Origin: DATJPR01 sp035506295
Lineage (GTDB): Bacteria; Bacteroidota; Ignavibacteria; UBA10030; UBA6906
Direction of reading: 5' to 3'
Assembly (NCBI GenBank): GCA_035506295.1
Contig: DATJPR010000263.1
Coordinates: 1-7,138 of the forward strand
DNA: 7,138 nt
In this document: positions 1 to 6,841 of the stretch, one piece after another
Layout of the letters: each line of letters opens with the position of its first letter
Numbering within the stretch: position 1 is the stretch's first letter
Translations under genes and position numbers: made by a program
The notes under the pieces: model-generated
The model's database searches: none
Seen by the model: the letters and a program-made list of their open reading frames with translations, nothing else
Told to the model about the DNA's origin: nothing

Positions 1-73
1 CATGGGAGCTCGTGCCCCATAGCAGCGGGAGGAGAAGGAGAACTGACAGCCGATGTCGTAGATGATTGACCAT
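1..73 (-). CDS. Partial gene: exported protein N-terminus (signal peptide only)
   Basis: Only the first 24 codons lie in the window; the gene runs off the left edge. The ATG at 73-71 is preceded by a perfect Shine-Dalgarno AAGGAGG (85-79) with 5-nt spacing, which strongly supports a real start. The visible peptide begins MVNHLRHRLSV, then a leucine-rich core (LLLLPLLWG, about residues 12-20) and TSSH. That is a short basic N-region followed by a hydrophobic stretch, as expected for a Sec signal peptide; no lipobox cysteine is visible before the edge. It starts 32 nt after the ROK kinase stop, so it is very likely cotranscribed with the kinase and repressor. The mature product cannot be identified. 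An exported glycosidase or sugar-binding protein would fit the context, but that is a guess. Confidence 0.7.
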   Translation of the reverse strand, partial: MVNHLRHRLSVLLLLPLLWGTSSH

Positions 74-78
74 AGAAA

Positions 79-85
79 CCTCCTT
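79..85 (-). promoter_or_regulatory. Strong ribosome binding site for the left-edge gene
   Basis: The minus strand reads AAGGAGG, then TTTCT, then ATG. This is the fullest anti-16S match seen before a probable gene in the window. It is the main evidence that the short reading frame at the left edge is a gene rather than chance. Confidence 0.75.
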
Positions 86-105
86 GCTACAATTAAGGTT
101 TTCCG

Positions 106-1137
106 TCAGCCGCGATGCAGGGCGTTCGCTTTCGCCGGGCCGCGAATCGACGCGGCCTCGAGAGCGTATGCGCCGGCACCAAGGATCGGCGCCTGCCCGT
201 CGTTCAGGCGGGAGACGAGGATCTGTACCGTATTCTGATATCGCTCGAGCACGCTTTCTTTGAACGTTCGTATCGTTGGTTCGACGAGCAGGTCGCCCGC
301 GTGGACGAGGCCGCCATAGAGGACGATCGCCTCGGGGTCGAACACTGCCGCAAGATTCGCCAGAAGCCTCCCGAGATAATTTCCGGTCAGCGTAAACACG
401 TCGTTCGAGAGGCGGTCTCCGGCATGGGCAAGCTCGAAGACACGCCGCGCGGTGAGCTCCGTGAAGGGGATGTCGCGCAAGGGGCTCGGCACAATTGTCC
501 GTCCGACAAGCTCTGCGACGGTCCTGCAGACTCCGGTCGCGGACACATAAGTCTCGGCGCACCCTTTTCTCCCGCACGCGCAGGCTCTCCCGCCGGGATC
601 GATGATAATGTGGCCGATTTCTCCACCCGTGCCGTTCGCCCCGCGGACGAGCTCCCCGTCAACGACAATCCCGCCGCCCATGCCGGTCCCGAGGGTGATC
701 ATCACGAACGTCGAGAATTCGCGTGCCGCGCCGAACCGGCTTTCGCCGATCGCTGCGGCATCTCCGTCGTTCAACAGCGATATCGGAACGCCTTTGTACT
801 TCTGCAGCATTCCGACCAGGTCCACGCGGCCCCACCCGAGATTCGCCGGATTCTCCACGATCCCTTCGCGCGTATTCACCGCCGGACACGCAATGCCGAT
901 CGCCTGGACCATGGTCAGCGTTCCCGCCTTCTGCAATGAATCGTCGATGGCCGCGGCAAGCCTTGCGACAAAACGCTGTGCTCCTTCGGCGGCGTCGGTC
1001 GCGAAGGTGGTCTGCCCGAGGAGCGAGCCGGCGCCGGTCATGACTCCCACTGCAGTGTTCGTTCCGCCGATGTCCACGCCGACGGCCAGATCGGCCTGCG
1101 TCCACTGTCCCCGCGTGTGGAGTTCCGTTGCGCTCAT
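106..1137 (-). CDS. ROK-family sugar kinase (glucokinase-like)
   Basis: A 343-residue cytoplasmic kinase of the ROK family, predicted to phosphorylate a hexose or amino sugar with ATP. Seen in the sequence: the N-terminal phosphate loop DIGGTNTAVGV (22-32); the sugar-contact motif ENPANLGW (95-102); NDGDAAAIGE (123-132) with D124 as the expected catalytic base; LGTGMGGGIVVDGEL (149-163); the ExGH sugar/zinc motif E173-I-G-H176; and the zinc signature CACGRKGC with C186, C188 and C193. The second nucleotide-side motif YGG is at 274-276. Length is slightly above the roughly 300-320 usual for the family because of about 15 extra N-terminal residues. The ATG overlaps the TGA of the upstream repressor gene (ATGA), and GGTGA lies 4 nt before it, so translation is probably coupled. 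All active-site motifs are intact, so this is an enzyme and not a second regulator. Glucose, fructose, GlcNAc or ManNAc are all possible substrates; sequence alone does not choose. Confidence 0.93.
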   Translation of the reverse strand: MSATELHTRGQWTQADLAVGVDIGGTNTAVGVMTGAGSLLGQTTFATDAAEGAQRFVARLAAAIDDSLQKAGTLTMVQAIGIACPAVNTREGIVENPANLGWGRVDLVGMLQKYKGVPISLLNDGDAAAIGESRFGAAREFSTFVMITLGTGMGGGIVVDGELVRGANGTGGEIGHIIIDPGGRACACGRKGCAETYVSATGVCRTVAELVGRTIVPSPLRDIPFTELTARRVFELAHAGDRLSNDVFTLTGNYLGRLLANLAAVFDPEAIVLYGGLVHAGDLLVEPTIRTFKESVLERYQNTVQILVSRLNDGQAPILGAGAYALEAASIRGPAKANALHRG

Positions 1138-2339
1138 CGTGTCACCCGAACCTCTCCGAACGATTTGCTCATGGCCAGTGCGGCGGCACCGAGAAGCGAG
1201 GGCCGTTTCATGAGCGATGTGGCGACGATCGCCGGACCCCGGCCGTCTCCGGTGAACGACCGGCGGTGCGCGGAAGAGATCACTTCAGGCGCGATCACGT
1301 CCCAGATGCGCGTGATGTGTCCGCCGACGATGATAATTGCCGGATCCACCGCCTTCACCATGTTGGCGATCCCCACGCCGAGCCAGTAGCCGGTCGACTT
1401 CAGTTCGCGGATGGCGTCAGCCTCGCCGCTCTTCGCCGCTGCGATTACATCGTCGATGGTGAGCGACGATCCGGCTTCTCCGAGAGCGCGCGCCTGGCGG
1501 TAGCGCCGCACCGTGGCCTGGTCGGAGGCGTATGCCTCCCAGCATCCGTGATTGCCGCACGCACATCGTTCTCCCCCTTCGACGAGCACCATATGACCGA
1601 ACTCTCCCGCGAAAAAGGATTCCCCGCTGAGGATCCGTCGCTCGATGACGATCCCCGCGCCAATGCCGCGTCCCACCGAGAGGAAGATGAAATTCGACAG
1701 CCGCACGCCCTGCCGTCCGAACCACATCTCCGCAAGCGCGGCGCAGTTTGCATCGTTCTCTACCGCCAGGACACACGACTGTGGATAATGTCGGTCGAGG
1801 ATCTCTCCCACCGGGACATTGTACCACCCGAGGTTCGGTGCGAACACCACCTGCCGCTGGACCGGATCCACGATCCCGGCCACGCTCAGACCGACCCCCT
1901 TGAACTGCCCGGCGCCGTTCTCACTGCGAAGCGCATTCAGCCGCGCAATGCTCTCTTCCACAAAGCTCGCAGCAGGAGATTCCGGCGTCGGCATCTTGTC
2001 CGTCTTCCGGACCGTCCCGTCGACATCGACGACGGCGACGCGTGTCGTCCCCGAATCGATCGAGATCGCGCCGAAGTAATTCTGTCCCGTTCTTAGCTGC
2101 AGGCCGATGGGGTTTCGTCCGATGTGCGCGTTGCGCTGGGGGCGTTCGTTCAGCAGGTTTTCTTTCAGCAGTCCCGCCACGATGCTGGACACCGTCGTTT
2201 TGTTCAACCGCGTCACGCGGGCGATCTCCGCGCGCGAGATCGGCTGTCGTTCCCGGATGCAGTGCAGGATGTTCCCCCGGTTGATGTTGCGCACGACCTT
2301 CGAGTTGGCGCTGATGATTTGTTCGTGCTTACTCTTCAC
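1134..2339 (-). CDS. ROK-family transcriptional repressor (NagC/XylR/Mlc type)
   Basis: A 401-residue sugar-responsive DNA-binding regulator. The N-terminus holds a winged helix-turn-helix, with PISRAEIARVTRLNKTTVSSI at about residues 33-53 and the recognition helix near 46-58. The ROK domain follows: DSGTTRVAVVD (95-105), NLGW (169-172), ENDANCAALAE (194-204) with D196, E246-F-G-H249, and zinc cysteines C259, C261 and C266 in CACGNHGC. The phosphate loop reads DSGTT instead of the kinase form DIGGT, and there is an extra N-terminal DNA-binding domain, so it probably binds an effector sugar without working as a kinase. Start choice is uncertain: I prefer the GTG at 2339 (protein begins MKSKHEQII), which has a weak GAGAG upstream. 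A TTG at 2366 adds nine residues but has no SD and touches the proximal operator. The stop overlaps the ROK kinase start by 4 nt. Two palindromes upstream suggest autoregulation. Confidence 0.92.
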   Translation of the reverse strand: MKSKHEQIISANSKVVRNINRGNILHCIRERQPISRAEIARVTRLNKTTVSSIVAGLLKENLLNERPQRNAHIGRNPIGLQLRTGQNYFGAISIDSGTTRVAVVDVDGTVRKTDKMPTPESPAASFVEESIARLNALRSENGAGQFKGVGLSVAGIVDPVQRQVVFAPNLGWYNVPVGEILDRHYPQSCVLAVENDANCAALAEMWFGRQGVRLSNFIFLSVGRGIGAGIVIERRILSGESFFAGEFGHMVLVEGGERCACGNHGCWEAYASDQATVRRYRQARALGEAGSSLTIDDVIAAAKSGEADAIRELKSTGYWLGVGIANMVKAVDPAIIIVGGHITRIWDVIAPEVISSAHRRSFTGDGRGPAIVATSLMKRPSLLGAAALAMSKSFGEVRVTR

Positions 2340-2367
2340 GTCTCTCGTGGTCCAAACTCTGGTCAAT

Positions 2368-2388
2368 ATTAGTTGCTTCGCACAACTT
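2368..2388. promoter_or_regulatory. Candidate ROK repressor operator, proximal copy
   Basis: This 21-bp site matches the one at 2446-2466 at 19 of 21 positions; the two differences are at its centre (TT at 2377-2378 against GC at 2455-2456). Inverted arms AGTTG and CAACT lie at 2371-2375 and 2383-2387. It sits directly before the repressor start region, downstream of the probable transcription start, which would suit a roadblock or looping site. Assignment to the ROK protein is inferred from position and symmetry. Confidence 0.6.
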
Positions 2389-2443
2389 TCTTCTGCGAGC
2401 GTTCGACCTGCTGCGCGACTCGCTACATCAAAATTCTCTTAAC

Positions 2444-2474
2444 AGATTAGTTGCGCCGCACAACTTACTATCAA
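2444..2474 (-). promoter_or_regulatory. Weak promoter candidate for the ROK operon
   Basis: On the minus strand TTGATA (2474-2469, five of six matches to TTGACA) is followed after 19 bp by TAATCT (2449-2444, a poor -10). The distal operator palindrome fills the spacer. The match is modest and the spacer is long, so it is only a candidate; a second AT-rich hexamer, TAATAT (2371-2366), has no acceptable -35. Confidence 0.3.
2446..2466. promoter_or_regulatory. Candidate ROK repressor operator, distal copy
   Basis: The core AGTTGCGCCGCACAACT (2449-2465) is a near-perfect 17-bp palindrome: seven of eight base pairs around the central base are complementary. It shares 19 of 21 bp with the copy at 2368-2388, start to start 78 bp apart, about 7.4 helical turns. 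It overlaps the spacer of the best -35/-10 candidate for the ROK operon, so bound repressor would block RNA polymerase. Confidence 0.65.
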
Positions 2475-2636
2475 AAGCAATTCAACATCAAACTTGAGAA
2501 TTGTAAATACCGAATTGGAAAAAACCCGAAGGTGGGCAGTGTCCTAAGATGAACGGTGTTTGAAACCTTAAGAATTTACGCCCAAGAATGGAATAAAGGA
2601 AAGGGGTTTGCGTTCGGGAAGAAGATTTTTCGTGTA

Positions 2637-2652
2637 TCGCTGAAAACAGCGA
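2637..2652. repeat. Short perfect hairpin, TCGCTG-AAAA-CAGCGA
   Basis: A 6-bp perfect inverted repeat around a 4-nt loop, 140 bp past the fucosidase stop. No U-run follows on either strand, so it is not a standard intrinsic terminator. It could be a 3'-end stabilising or processing hairpin for the fucosidase mRNA, or chance. Confidence 0.3.
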
Positions 2653-2789
2653 ACAATAAACTAATCTTAGCTAATCCTGACGAGATGCGTGAATTCGTTG
2701 GTTGCCCCACCAAACTCATAGAAATGGACGCCGTTTTTTTTCCCCAACAATCTCCATCCTGCCTGCTTCCCTCGCCATCAAAGAATTCG

Positions 2790-4370
2790 CTATTCCCCCA
2801 AAAGAAAAAGTCCGAAGTAATCAAGCGCCGGACAGTCCCGGGATCGTGCAATGACGAGACGGAACGAGGAGGCGCTGATGCGTGGAAAACGAAGGATGCG
2901 TTCATAGCCGATTGTGGTCCCTTCCGCGATCCGGACCCACGATGCTCCCTCCCGCGCATCAATGTGAAATCGCTCGATGCGCTGCCCGATGCGGATCGCT
3001 TCCTTGATCATGGCCCGGTCAACAGTCACCTGCCGGGAGAGATCGAAAACGATTTGCGCGGTGTCGACCCGTTCCGACGTCGTCCAATATTCTCTGGCGT
3101 CCGGCTTGAGAACGTTCATTGCCGGCATACCGACTCTCTGGCTCGATGCAACAACGTTCGCGCCTGCAAGGAGATTTACCGAAAAGGTCCTGTCCAGGAT
3201 CCGGCGCATCCCGCACACGCTCGCACTATCGACCGGCGAGATGCGTCCGCTGGTATCAGGTGGGATATTCAGAAGAAGAACACTGTTGCGCCCGACGGAA
3301 CTATAATAGATGTCCACGAGCGTCTCGGGGGATTTCACGAGACTGTCCTCGTTCGCATGAAAGAACCATCCCGGGCGAATGGAGACGTCGGTTTCGGCTG
3401 GGTACCAGATCAGCGACCTCGCGTGTGCAAGCCGCTCACGCGAACCGAGGTCCTGCTGAGTCAGATCATGAGGCACGAACGCGGCATCGATCGTGCGTTG
3501 TTGCGAGTGAGCGGCGACGGAATCGACGTCGAACTGATCGCCCGGCAGCACACTCCACTCCGTCTCCCTGCCATATCCCGATTCGGTGCCGACCCAGCGG
3601 ACATCGGGACCCATTATGGCAATGACCGCCTCCGGCTGAAGTTCCCGGATCAACCGGTAATACGACTGCCAATCGTACACCTGCCGTTTGCCGTTCGGCC
3701 CCTCACCGTTCGCGCCGTCGAACCAGACTTCCGCGATCTCACCGTAGTTCGACAACAGCTCACGGAGTTGATTGCGGAAATGCTCGTTGTACTTCGGCGA
3801 GTCTCCGTACGACGGTTCATGCCGGTCCCAGGGGGACAGATACACGCCGAACTTCAGTCCCGCCTTCCGGCAAGCCTCGGAGAGCTCTTTTACAACATCG
3901 CCTTTCCCGTTCTCCCACGGGCTGTTCCGGACGCTGTAGTCGGTGTATTTACTCGGCCACAAACAGAATCCATCGTGATGCTTTGTCGTGAGGATGACGG
4001 TCTTCATCCCTGCGGCTTTCGCCACACGAACCCATTGGTCGGCATCCAAGGCGGAGGGGCGGAAAAGCTCCGGGTTCGCTGTGCCATCACCCCACTCCCT
4101 GTGCACGAAGGTGTTCATCCCGAAATGAAAGAACCCGATGAATTCCCGTTGCTGCCAGTCCCATTGACGCTCTGATGGAACGACATGCGCGGCCTGATGG
4201 ACAATATCGTCCAGGGTCTCACCGGGTGGGATCAGCACAACATTCCCGCCATGACGTACAGGGTTTTCCTGTCCCACCGCGAAACTCAGGACCAGCGCGA
4301 GAGATGTGAACCCGCGAAGCATTGTTCGTAATGAATGTCTCATCGTGCCAAGAATCCTTCGCTGGACCAT
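2790..4370 (-). CDS. Exported alpha-L-fucosidase, GH29 subfamily-B type
   Basis: A 526-residue glycoside hydrolase family 29 enzyme predicted to release alpha-L-fucose by a retaining mechanism outside the cytoplasm. Residues 1-33 form a basic N-region and hydrophobic core (LRGFTSLALVLSFAVG) typical of a signal peptide. The barrel domain covers about 65-390: FIGFFHFGMNTF (77-88), TKHHDGF (129-135), VYLSPWDRHE (176-185), EVWFDGANGEG (214-224) with predicted nucleophile D218, and RWVGTESGYGRETEWS (258-273) with predicted acid/base E263. The last two motifs are hallmarks of GH29-B enzymes, which prefer alpha-1,3/1,4-fucose on branched Lewis-type glycans. Residues about 395-526 look like the C-terminal beta-sandwich common in that subfamily. 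I chose ATG 4370 because AAAGGG lies 6 nt before it. A TTG at 4385 would overlap the upstream stop (TTGA), and ATG 4343 is also possible. It is the second gene of a tight fucosidase pair. Confidence 0.93.
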   Translation of the reverse strand: MVQRRILGTMRHSLRTMLRGFTSLALVLSFAVGQENPVRHGGNVVLIPPGETLDDIVHQAAHVVPSERQWDWQQREFIGFFHFGMNTFVHREWGDGTANPELFRPSALDADQWVRVAKAAGMKTVILTTKHHDGFCLWPSKYTDYSVRNSPWENGKGDVVKELSEACRKAGLKFGVYLSPWDRHEPSYGDSPKYNEHFRNQLRELLSNYGEIAEVWFDGANGEGPNGKRQVYDWQSYYRLIRELQPEAVIAIMGPDVRWVGTESGYGRETEWSVLPGDQFDVDSVAAHSQQRTIDAAFVPHDLTQQDLGSRERLAHARSLIWYPAETDVSIRPGWFFHANEDSLVKSPETLVDIYYSSVGRNSVLLLNIPPDTSGRISPVDSASVCGMRRILDRTFSVNLLAGANVVASSQRVGMPAMNVLKPDAREYWTTSERVDTAQIVFDLSRQVTVDRAMIKEAIRIGQRIERFHIDAREGASWVRIAEGTTIGYERILRFPRISASSFRLVIARSRDCPALDYFGLFLLGE

Positions 4371-4381
4371 GATACGCCCTT

Positions 4382-5800
4382 TCAAGTCTTGAATCGAAAC
4401 ACCCAGGCGTACTTACATGGAGCGGAATGGCGCAGGCTCTCCGGCACGTGGATCACGAACCCTGCGCCTCGCTCTTCCCAATGAAGACGCGTGTTTGTCC
4501 CGAGCATCGTGACCTCGCTCCCGGCTCTCGGATGCAATTGCGTGATCGCGATGTCGGCTGGAAGCGCCGCCGTGCTGTCAGCGCCGACATAGATTGCGTT
4601 GACCATCCCGTTGTTCATTCTCGTGAACCGAACATTTCCCTCGCTGTACGGAGCGATGGGCCGGGTCCCGTAGATCGCGCTGCCGTTCACCTTCATCCAC
4701 GCACCGATCTCCTTCAAGCGCTCTAAAGAAACCGGCGGGAGCTCTCCGTCGGGGCGGGGGCCGATATTCAGGAGAAAGTTCCCCCCTTTGGCAACAATGT
4801 CTACGAGCAGACCGATGAGCCTGGACGCCGGCTTGTAGGTGTCGTCGGGGACGTACGACCACGACGTGGCCATCGTCATGCAAGTCTCCCACACATAATC
4901 GAGCGGTTTTGCCGGGATTTCCTGCTCCGGCGTCCTGTAATCTTCGTACCGCCCCCCTACCGCTCGATCGACGACAATCAGCCCCGGTTGATGCGAACGC
5001 GCCATCGCCGCGATCCTCGGCATGTCGACGTCCTGCCCTTTGTTGTCCGGCTTCACCCACCCGCCATCCAGCCAGAGGATGTCGATCGGGCCGTATCCGG
5101 TCATCAGCTCTTCGAGTTGGTCGTAGGTGTACTTCTTGAACGCGCTCCATCGCTCGGGATATTTCTTCACGTCATAGTTCACGTTGCGATCTAACGGAGG
5201 GAAATACGGCCACCAGTAATCGGGGGAATGCCAATCGGGCTTTGAAAAGTAGGCGCCGATGCCAAACCCGGCTTTCCGGAAGGAGTTGAAAAGCTCTTTC
5301 GCGACGTTGCTCCGCGGGTTCCGGCTGAATGGGCACGACGAATCCGTGATCCGGTAATTCGTCTGCTTTGTATCAAACATGCAGAACCCGTCGTGGTGCT
5401 TCGTCGTAAACACGACGTATCGCATTCCCGCTTCCCTGGCGGCGGCAGCCCAGGTATCGGGATCAAACTTCACGGGGTTGAACGTGGTCTGGAGCGCTTC
5501 GTATGCTTTCTTGTATTCCCAGTAATTGGACGCATAGGGCCCTCGCCGCTGGCACCACGGCTCGTCCTCCGGGCACAGAGTCCAGCTTTCCACGATCCCC
5601 CACTGACTGTATGTCCCCCAGTGGAGAAGCAATCCGAATTTCTGGTCCTGGAACCACTCGAGCTTTTTCAACACGAGCGGATCGGTCTCTCTGTCCTGAT
5701 CGACGCCGGCCCCCTGTCTTGCAGACGCGTTCTCCAGGGTGAGCACAAAAGCCGCTGAGAGGAGCAAACACAGATGGAACATGCCGCGATGTCGTTGCAT
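4382..5800 (-). CDS. Exported alpha-L-fucosidase, GH29 subfamily-A type
   Basis: A 472-residue GH29 fucosidase, exported. The N-terminus MQRHRGMFHLCLLLSAAFVL ends in ASA-RQ, a good signal peptidase I site after residue 27. Barrel motifs: GLLLHWGTYSQWG (56-68), TKHHDGFCMFDT (133-144), YFSKPDWHSPDYWWP (184-198), DILWLDGGWV (240-249) with predicted nucleophile D245, and RTPEQEIP (289-296), where E292 aligns by motif with the acid/base of the Thermotoga maritima enzyme. GGNFLLNIGPRPDGELP (339-355) closes the catalytic domain; a short C-terminal beta domain follows. The motifs match the broader-specificity subfamily A rather than B. The reading frame stays open to 5908, but that would place 36 residues before the signal peptide, so ATG 5800 is preferred; the upstream GGGG is a weak SD. 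Its stop lies 11 nt before the next fucosidase ATG, so the two are cotranscribed. Confidence 0.93.
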   Translation of the reverse strand: MQRHRGMFHLCLLLSAAFVLTLENASARQGAGVDQDRETDPLVLKKLEWFQDQKFGLLLHWGTYSQWGIVESWTLCPEDEPWCQRRGPYASNYWEYKKAYEALQTTFNPVKFDPDTWAAAAREAGMRYVVFTTKHHDGFCMFDTKQTNYRITDSSCPFSRNPRSNVAKELFNSFRKAGFGIGAYFSKPDWHSPDYWWPYFPPLDRNVNYDVKKYPERWSAFKKYTYDQLEELMTGYGPIDILWLDGGWVKPDNKGQDVDMPRIAAMARSHQPGLIVVDRAVGGRYEDYRTPEQEIPAKPLDYVWETCMTMATSWSYVPDDTYKPASRLIGLLVDIVAKGGNFLLNIGPRPDGELPPVSLERLKEIGAWMKVNGSAIYGTRPIAPYSEGNVRFTRMNNGMVNAIYVGADSTAALPADIAITQLHPRAGSEVTMLGTNTRLHWEERGAGFVIHVPESLRHSAPCKYAWVFRFKT

Positions 5801-5974
5801 GGATTTCCCCGCCACGAAAGTGCACAGAGGAGTAATATACACATTTACCTCAGCACCGTCATCTTCTTCAGCAGGGAAATCGAACTGGCCTGGAGCCGAT
5901 GGAAGCACAAGCTACTTGATACATGAGATCCATCGAAAGCGAAAGGGAGGGGTCGCATTCGGAGCGCCTGTGCA
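5801..5974. other. 174-bp gap upstream of the fucosidase pair
   Basis: Contains no gene. On the minus strand TATATT is the only -10-like hexamer near the fucosidase start, and no good -35 precedes it. I saw no intrinsic terminator for the upstream exported protein and no copy of the AGTTG...CAACT palindrome. Whether the fucosidases have their own promoter or are read through from the gene at 5975-6790 is open. Confidence 0.4.
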
Positions 5975-6790
5975 TTATTCATTTGCGAGTTTCAGACTGA
6001 GATGTGTTTCCCCGGGCAAATCTGGCGGGAAGCCGAATTCGAACTCACCGGGAAGCGATTCGAGGTCAAGGACGTCATCGATATCGCACCCCTCAACGTC
6101 TTCCGGCCTGAAATCCATCTCCGGTCGACCATGACGCGGCCCGCGTCCGGGCATCGGCCAAACGCGTTCAATCCCGATTCCCACGGAAAGTTTCGACAAT
6201 TCCATTGCACGCTCTTTGGCAACCCCGATGCATGTCAACGGCAGGCGAACTTCGAAGACAATGCCTTCATCGGATGTACCCTCCGCGAGTATGATTCCTT
6301 TCTCCCCCGCCCGCTTCACGGTCATCCAATCGCGCTCACCAGGACTCTGCACTTCTATTCCGGAACCACCCAGGGGGTATTGAGGGGGTGGCAGCGCTTC
6401 CCGCCGGCCCCCGTCCGGAGGTTCATGGAAATCGGGGGAAGGACCGCCGGCGCTTCGCACAAGAGAAATGTGGACGGCAAACTTCCTGGATCCACTTCCC
6501 TCGGGATCCATCCAGACCGTCAGCCCCCCTCCCGGGAATGGAGCATCGTGATGTTCTTCGATCGACACCACGCACAGATACAACGAGTCACCGTCGTTGG
6601 TCGCGGCAATCGAGGTCATCGCATCGACGGGAGTAAATGTGATGCCTTTCCAATCCTTTCGGTCACCATCGATCGAGATTGTCCGCGTTCTTCGATGACT
6701 GATGATGTTCGATTGCTCTCCTGCATGCACAGCGATGAACGAGAACGCAAGTGCAGGAAGAAGAGTCCAGAGTATGGTCGGTCGGTACAT
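5975..6790 (-). CDS. Exported protein of unknown function with CBM9/DOMON-like domain
   Basis: A 271-residue protein I cannot assign to a characterised gene. It begins with a clear signal peptide (MYRPTILWTLLPALAFSFIAVHA), with a predicted cut after A23. The mature start carries TISIDGDRKDWKGI (37-50), then NDGDSLYLCVVS (65-76) and GGLTVWMDPEGSGSRKFAVHI (88-108). This order (IDG..DW, D..LYL, strand, tryptophan-containing 'WMDP.G') is the usual signature of CBM9-like beta-sandwich domains, which often bind sugars or heme. A Gly/Pro/Arg-rich stretch (115-144) and a second one (PMPGRGPRHGRPEM, 212-225) interrupt the fold, and the C-terminus is acidic (DIDDVLDLESLPGEFEF). ATG 6790 has GGTGAG close upstream and gives a perfect signal peptide. 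Standing before two exported fucosidases, it may be an accessory glycan-binding protein, but the 174-bp gap makes a shared transcript uncertain. Confidence 0.8.
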   Translation of the reverse strand: MYRPTILWTLLPALAFSFIAVHAGEQSNIISHRRTRTISIDGDRKDWKGITFTPVDAMTSIAATNDGDSLYLCVVSIEEHHDAPFPGGGLTVWMDPEGSGSRKFAVHISLVRSAGGPSPDFHEPPDGGRREALPPPQYPLGGSGIEVQSPGERDWMTVKRAGEKGIILAEGTSDEGIVFEVRLPLTCIGVAKERAMELSKLSVGIGIERVWPMPGRGPRHGRPEMDFRPEDVEGCDIDDVLDLESLPGEFEFGFPPDLPGETHLSLKLANE

Positions 6791-6841
6791 GGCTCACCGC
6801 AGGTTGTTTGGGTTGTGCTGTTCGATGGTTCATGGTACGAT

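Larger units (their letters stand above)
2340..2789. other. 450-bp gene-free regulatory gap between fucosidase and ROK operon
   Basis: No convincing gene lies here. The left half (about 2366-2475) holds two 21-bp palindromic sites and a weak promoter candidate for the ROK operon. The right half (about 2540-2789) is visibly more AT-rich than the genes. It contains a 6-bp perfect hairpin (2637-2652), a T8 run on the plus strand (2734-2741), and stretches open in one frame on each strand but with no recognisable protein. I found no good intrinsic terminator for the fucosidase transcript, so read-through into the ROK operon cannot be excluded. Confidence 0.6.

Noticed and set aside
1128..2096. 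322-codon plus-strand open frame across the ROK repressor gene
   Set aside because: It lies opposite a gene with intact ROK motifs, has no plausible SD or domain, and shows the Arg/His-rich composition of an antisense shadow.
2519..2537. Terminator-like element on the minus strand (ACC-TTCG-GGT followed by T6)
   Set aside because: The stem is only 3-4 bp and lies over 250 bp past the fucosidase stop; too weak to call an intrinsic terminator.
2734..2741. T8 run on the plus strand
   Set aside because: No hairpin precedes it and no plus-strand gene ends there; in the direction of the fucosidase transcript it is an A-run.
2556..4175. 539-codon open frame on the plus strand antisense to the GH29-B fucosidase
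   Set aside because: From about 2790 onward it mirrors a well-supported fucosidase gene on the other strand; its peptide is rich in Arg/Pro/His with no domain, as expected from the complement of GC-rich coding sequence.
5801..5908. Extension of the GH29-A fucosidase to an ATG at 5908
   Set aside because: It would put 36 residues in front of a clear signal peptide; the ATG at 5800 gives a standard exported protein.
6812..6818. GTTGTGC half-site resembling one arm of the ROK operator, upstream of the exported-protein gene
   Set aside because: No matching second arm follows at the right distance; a 7-bp match is expected by chance in a window of this size.
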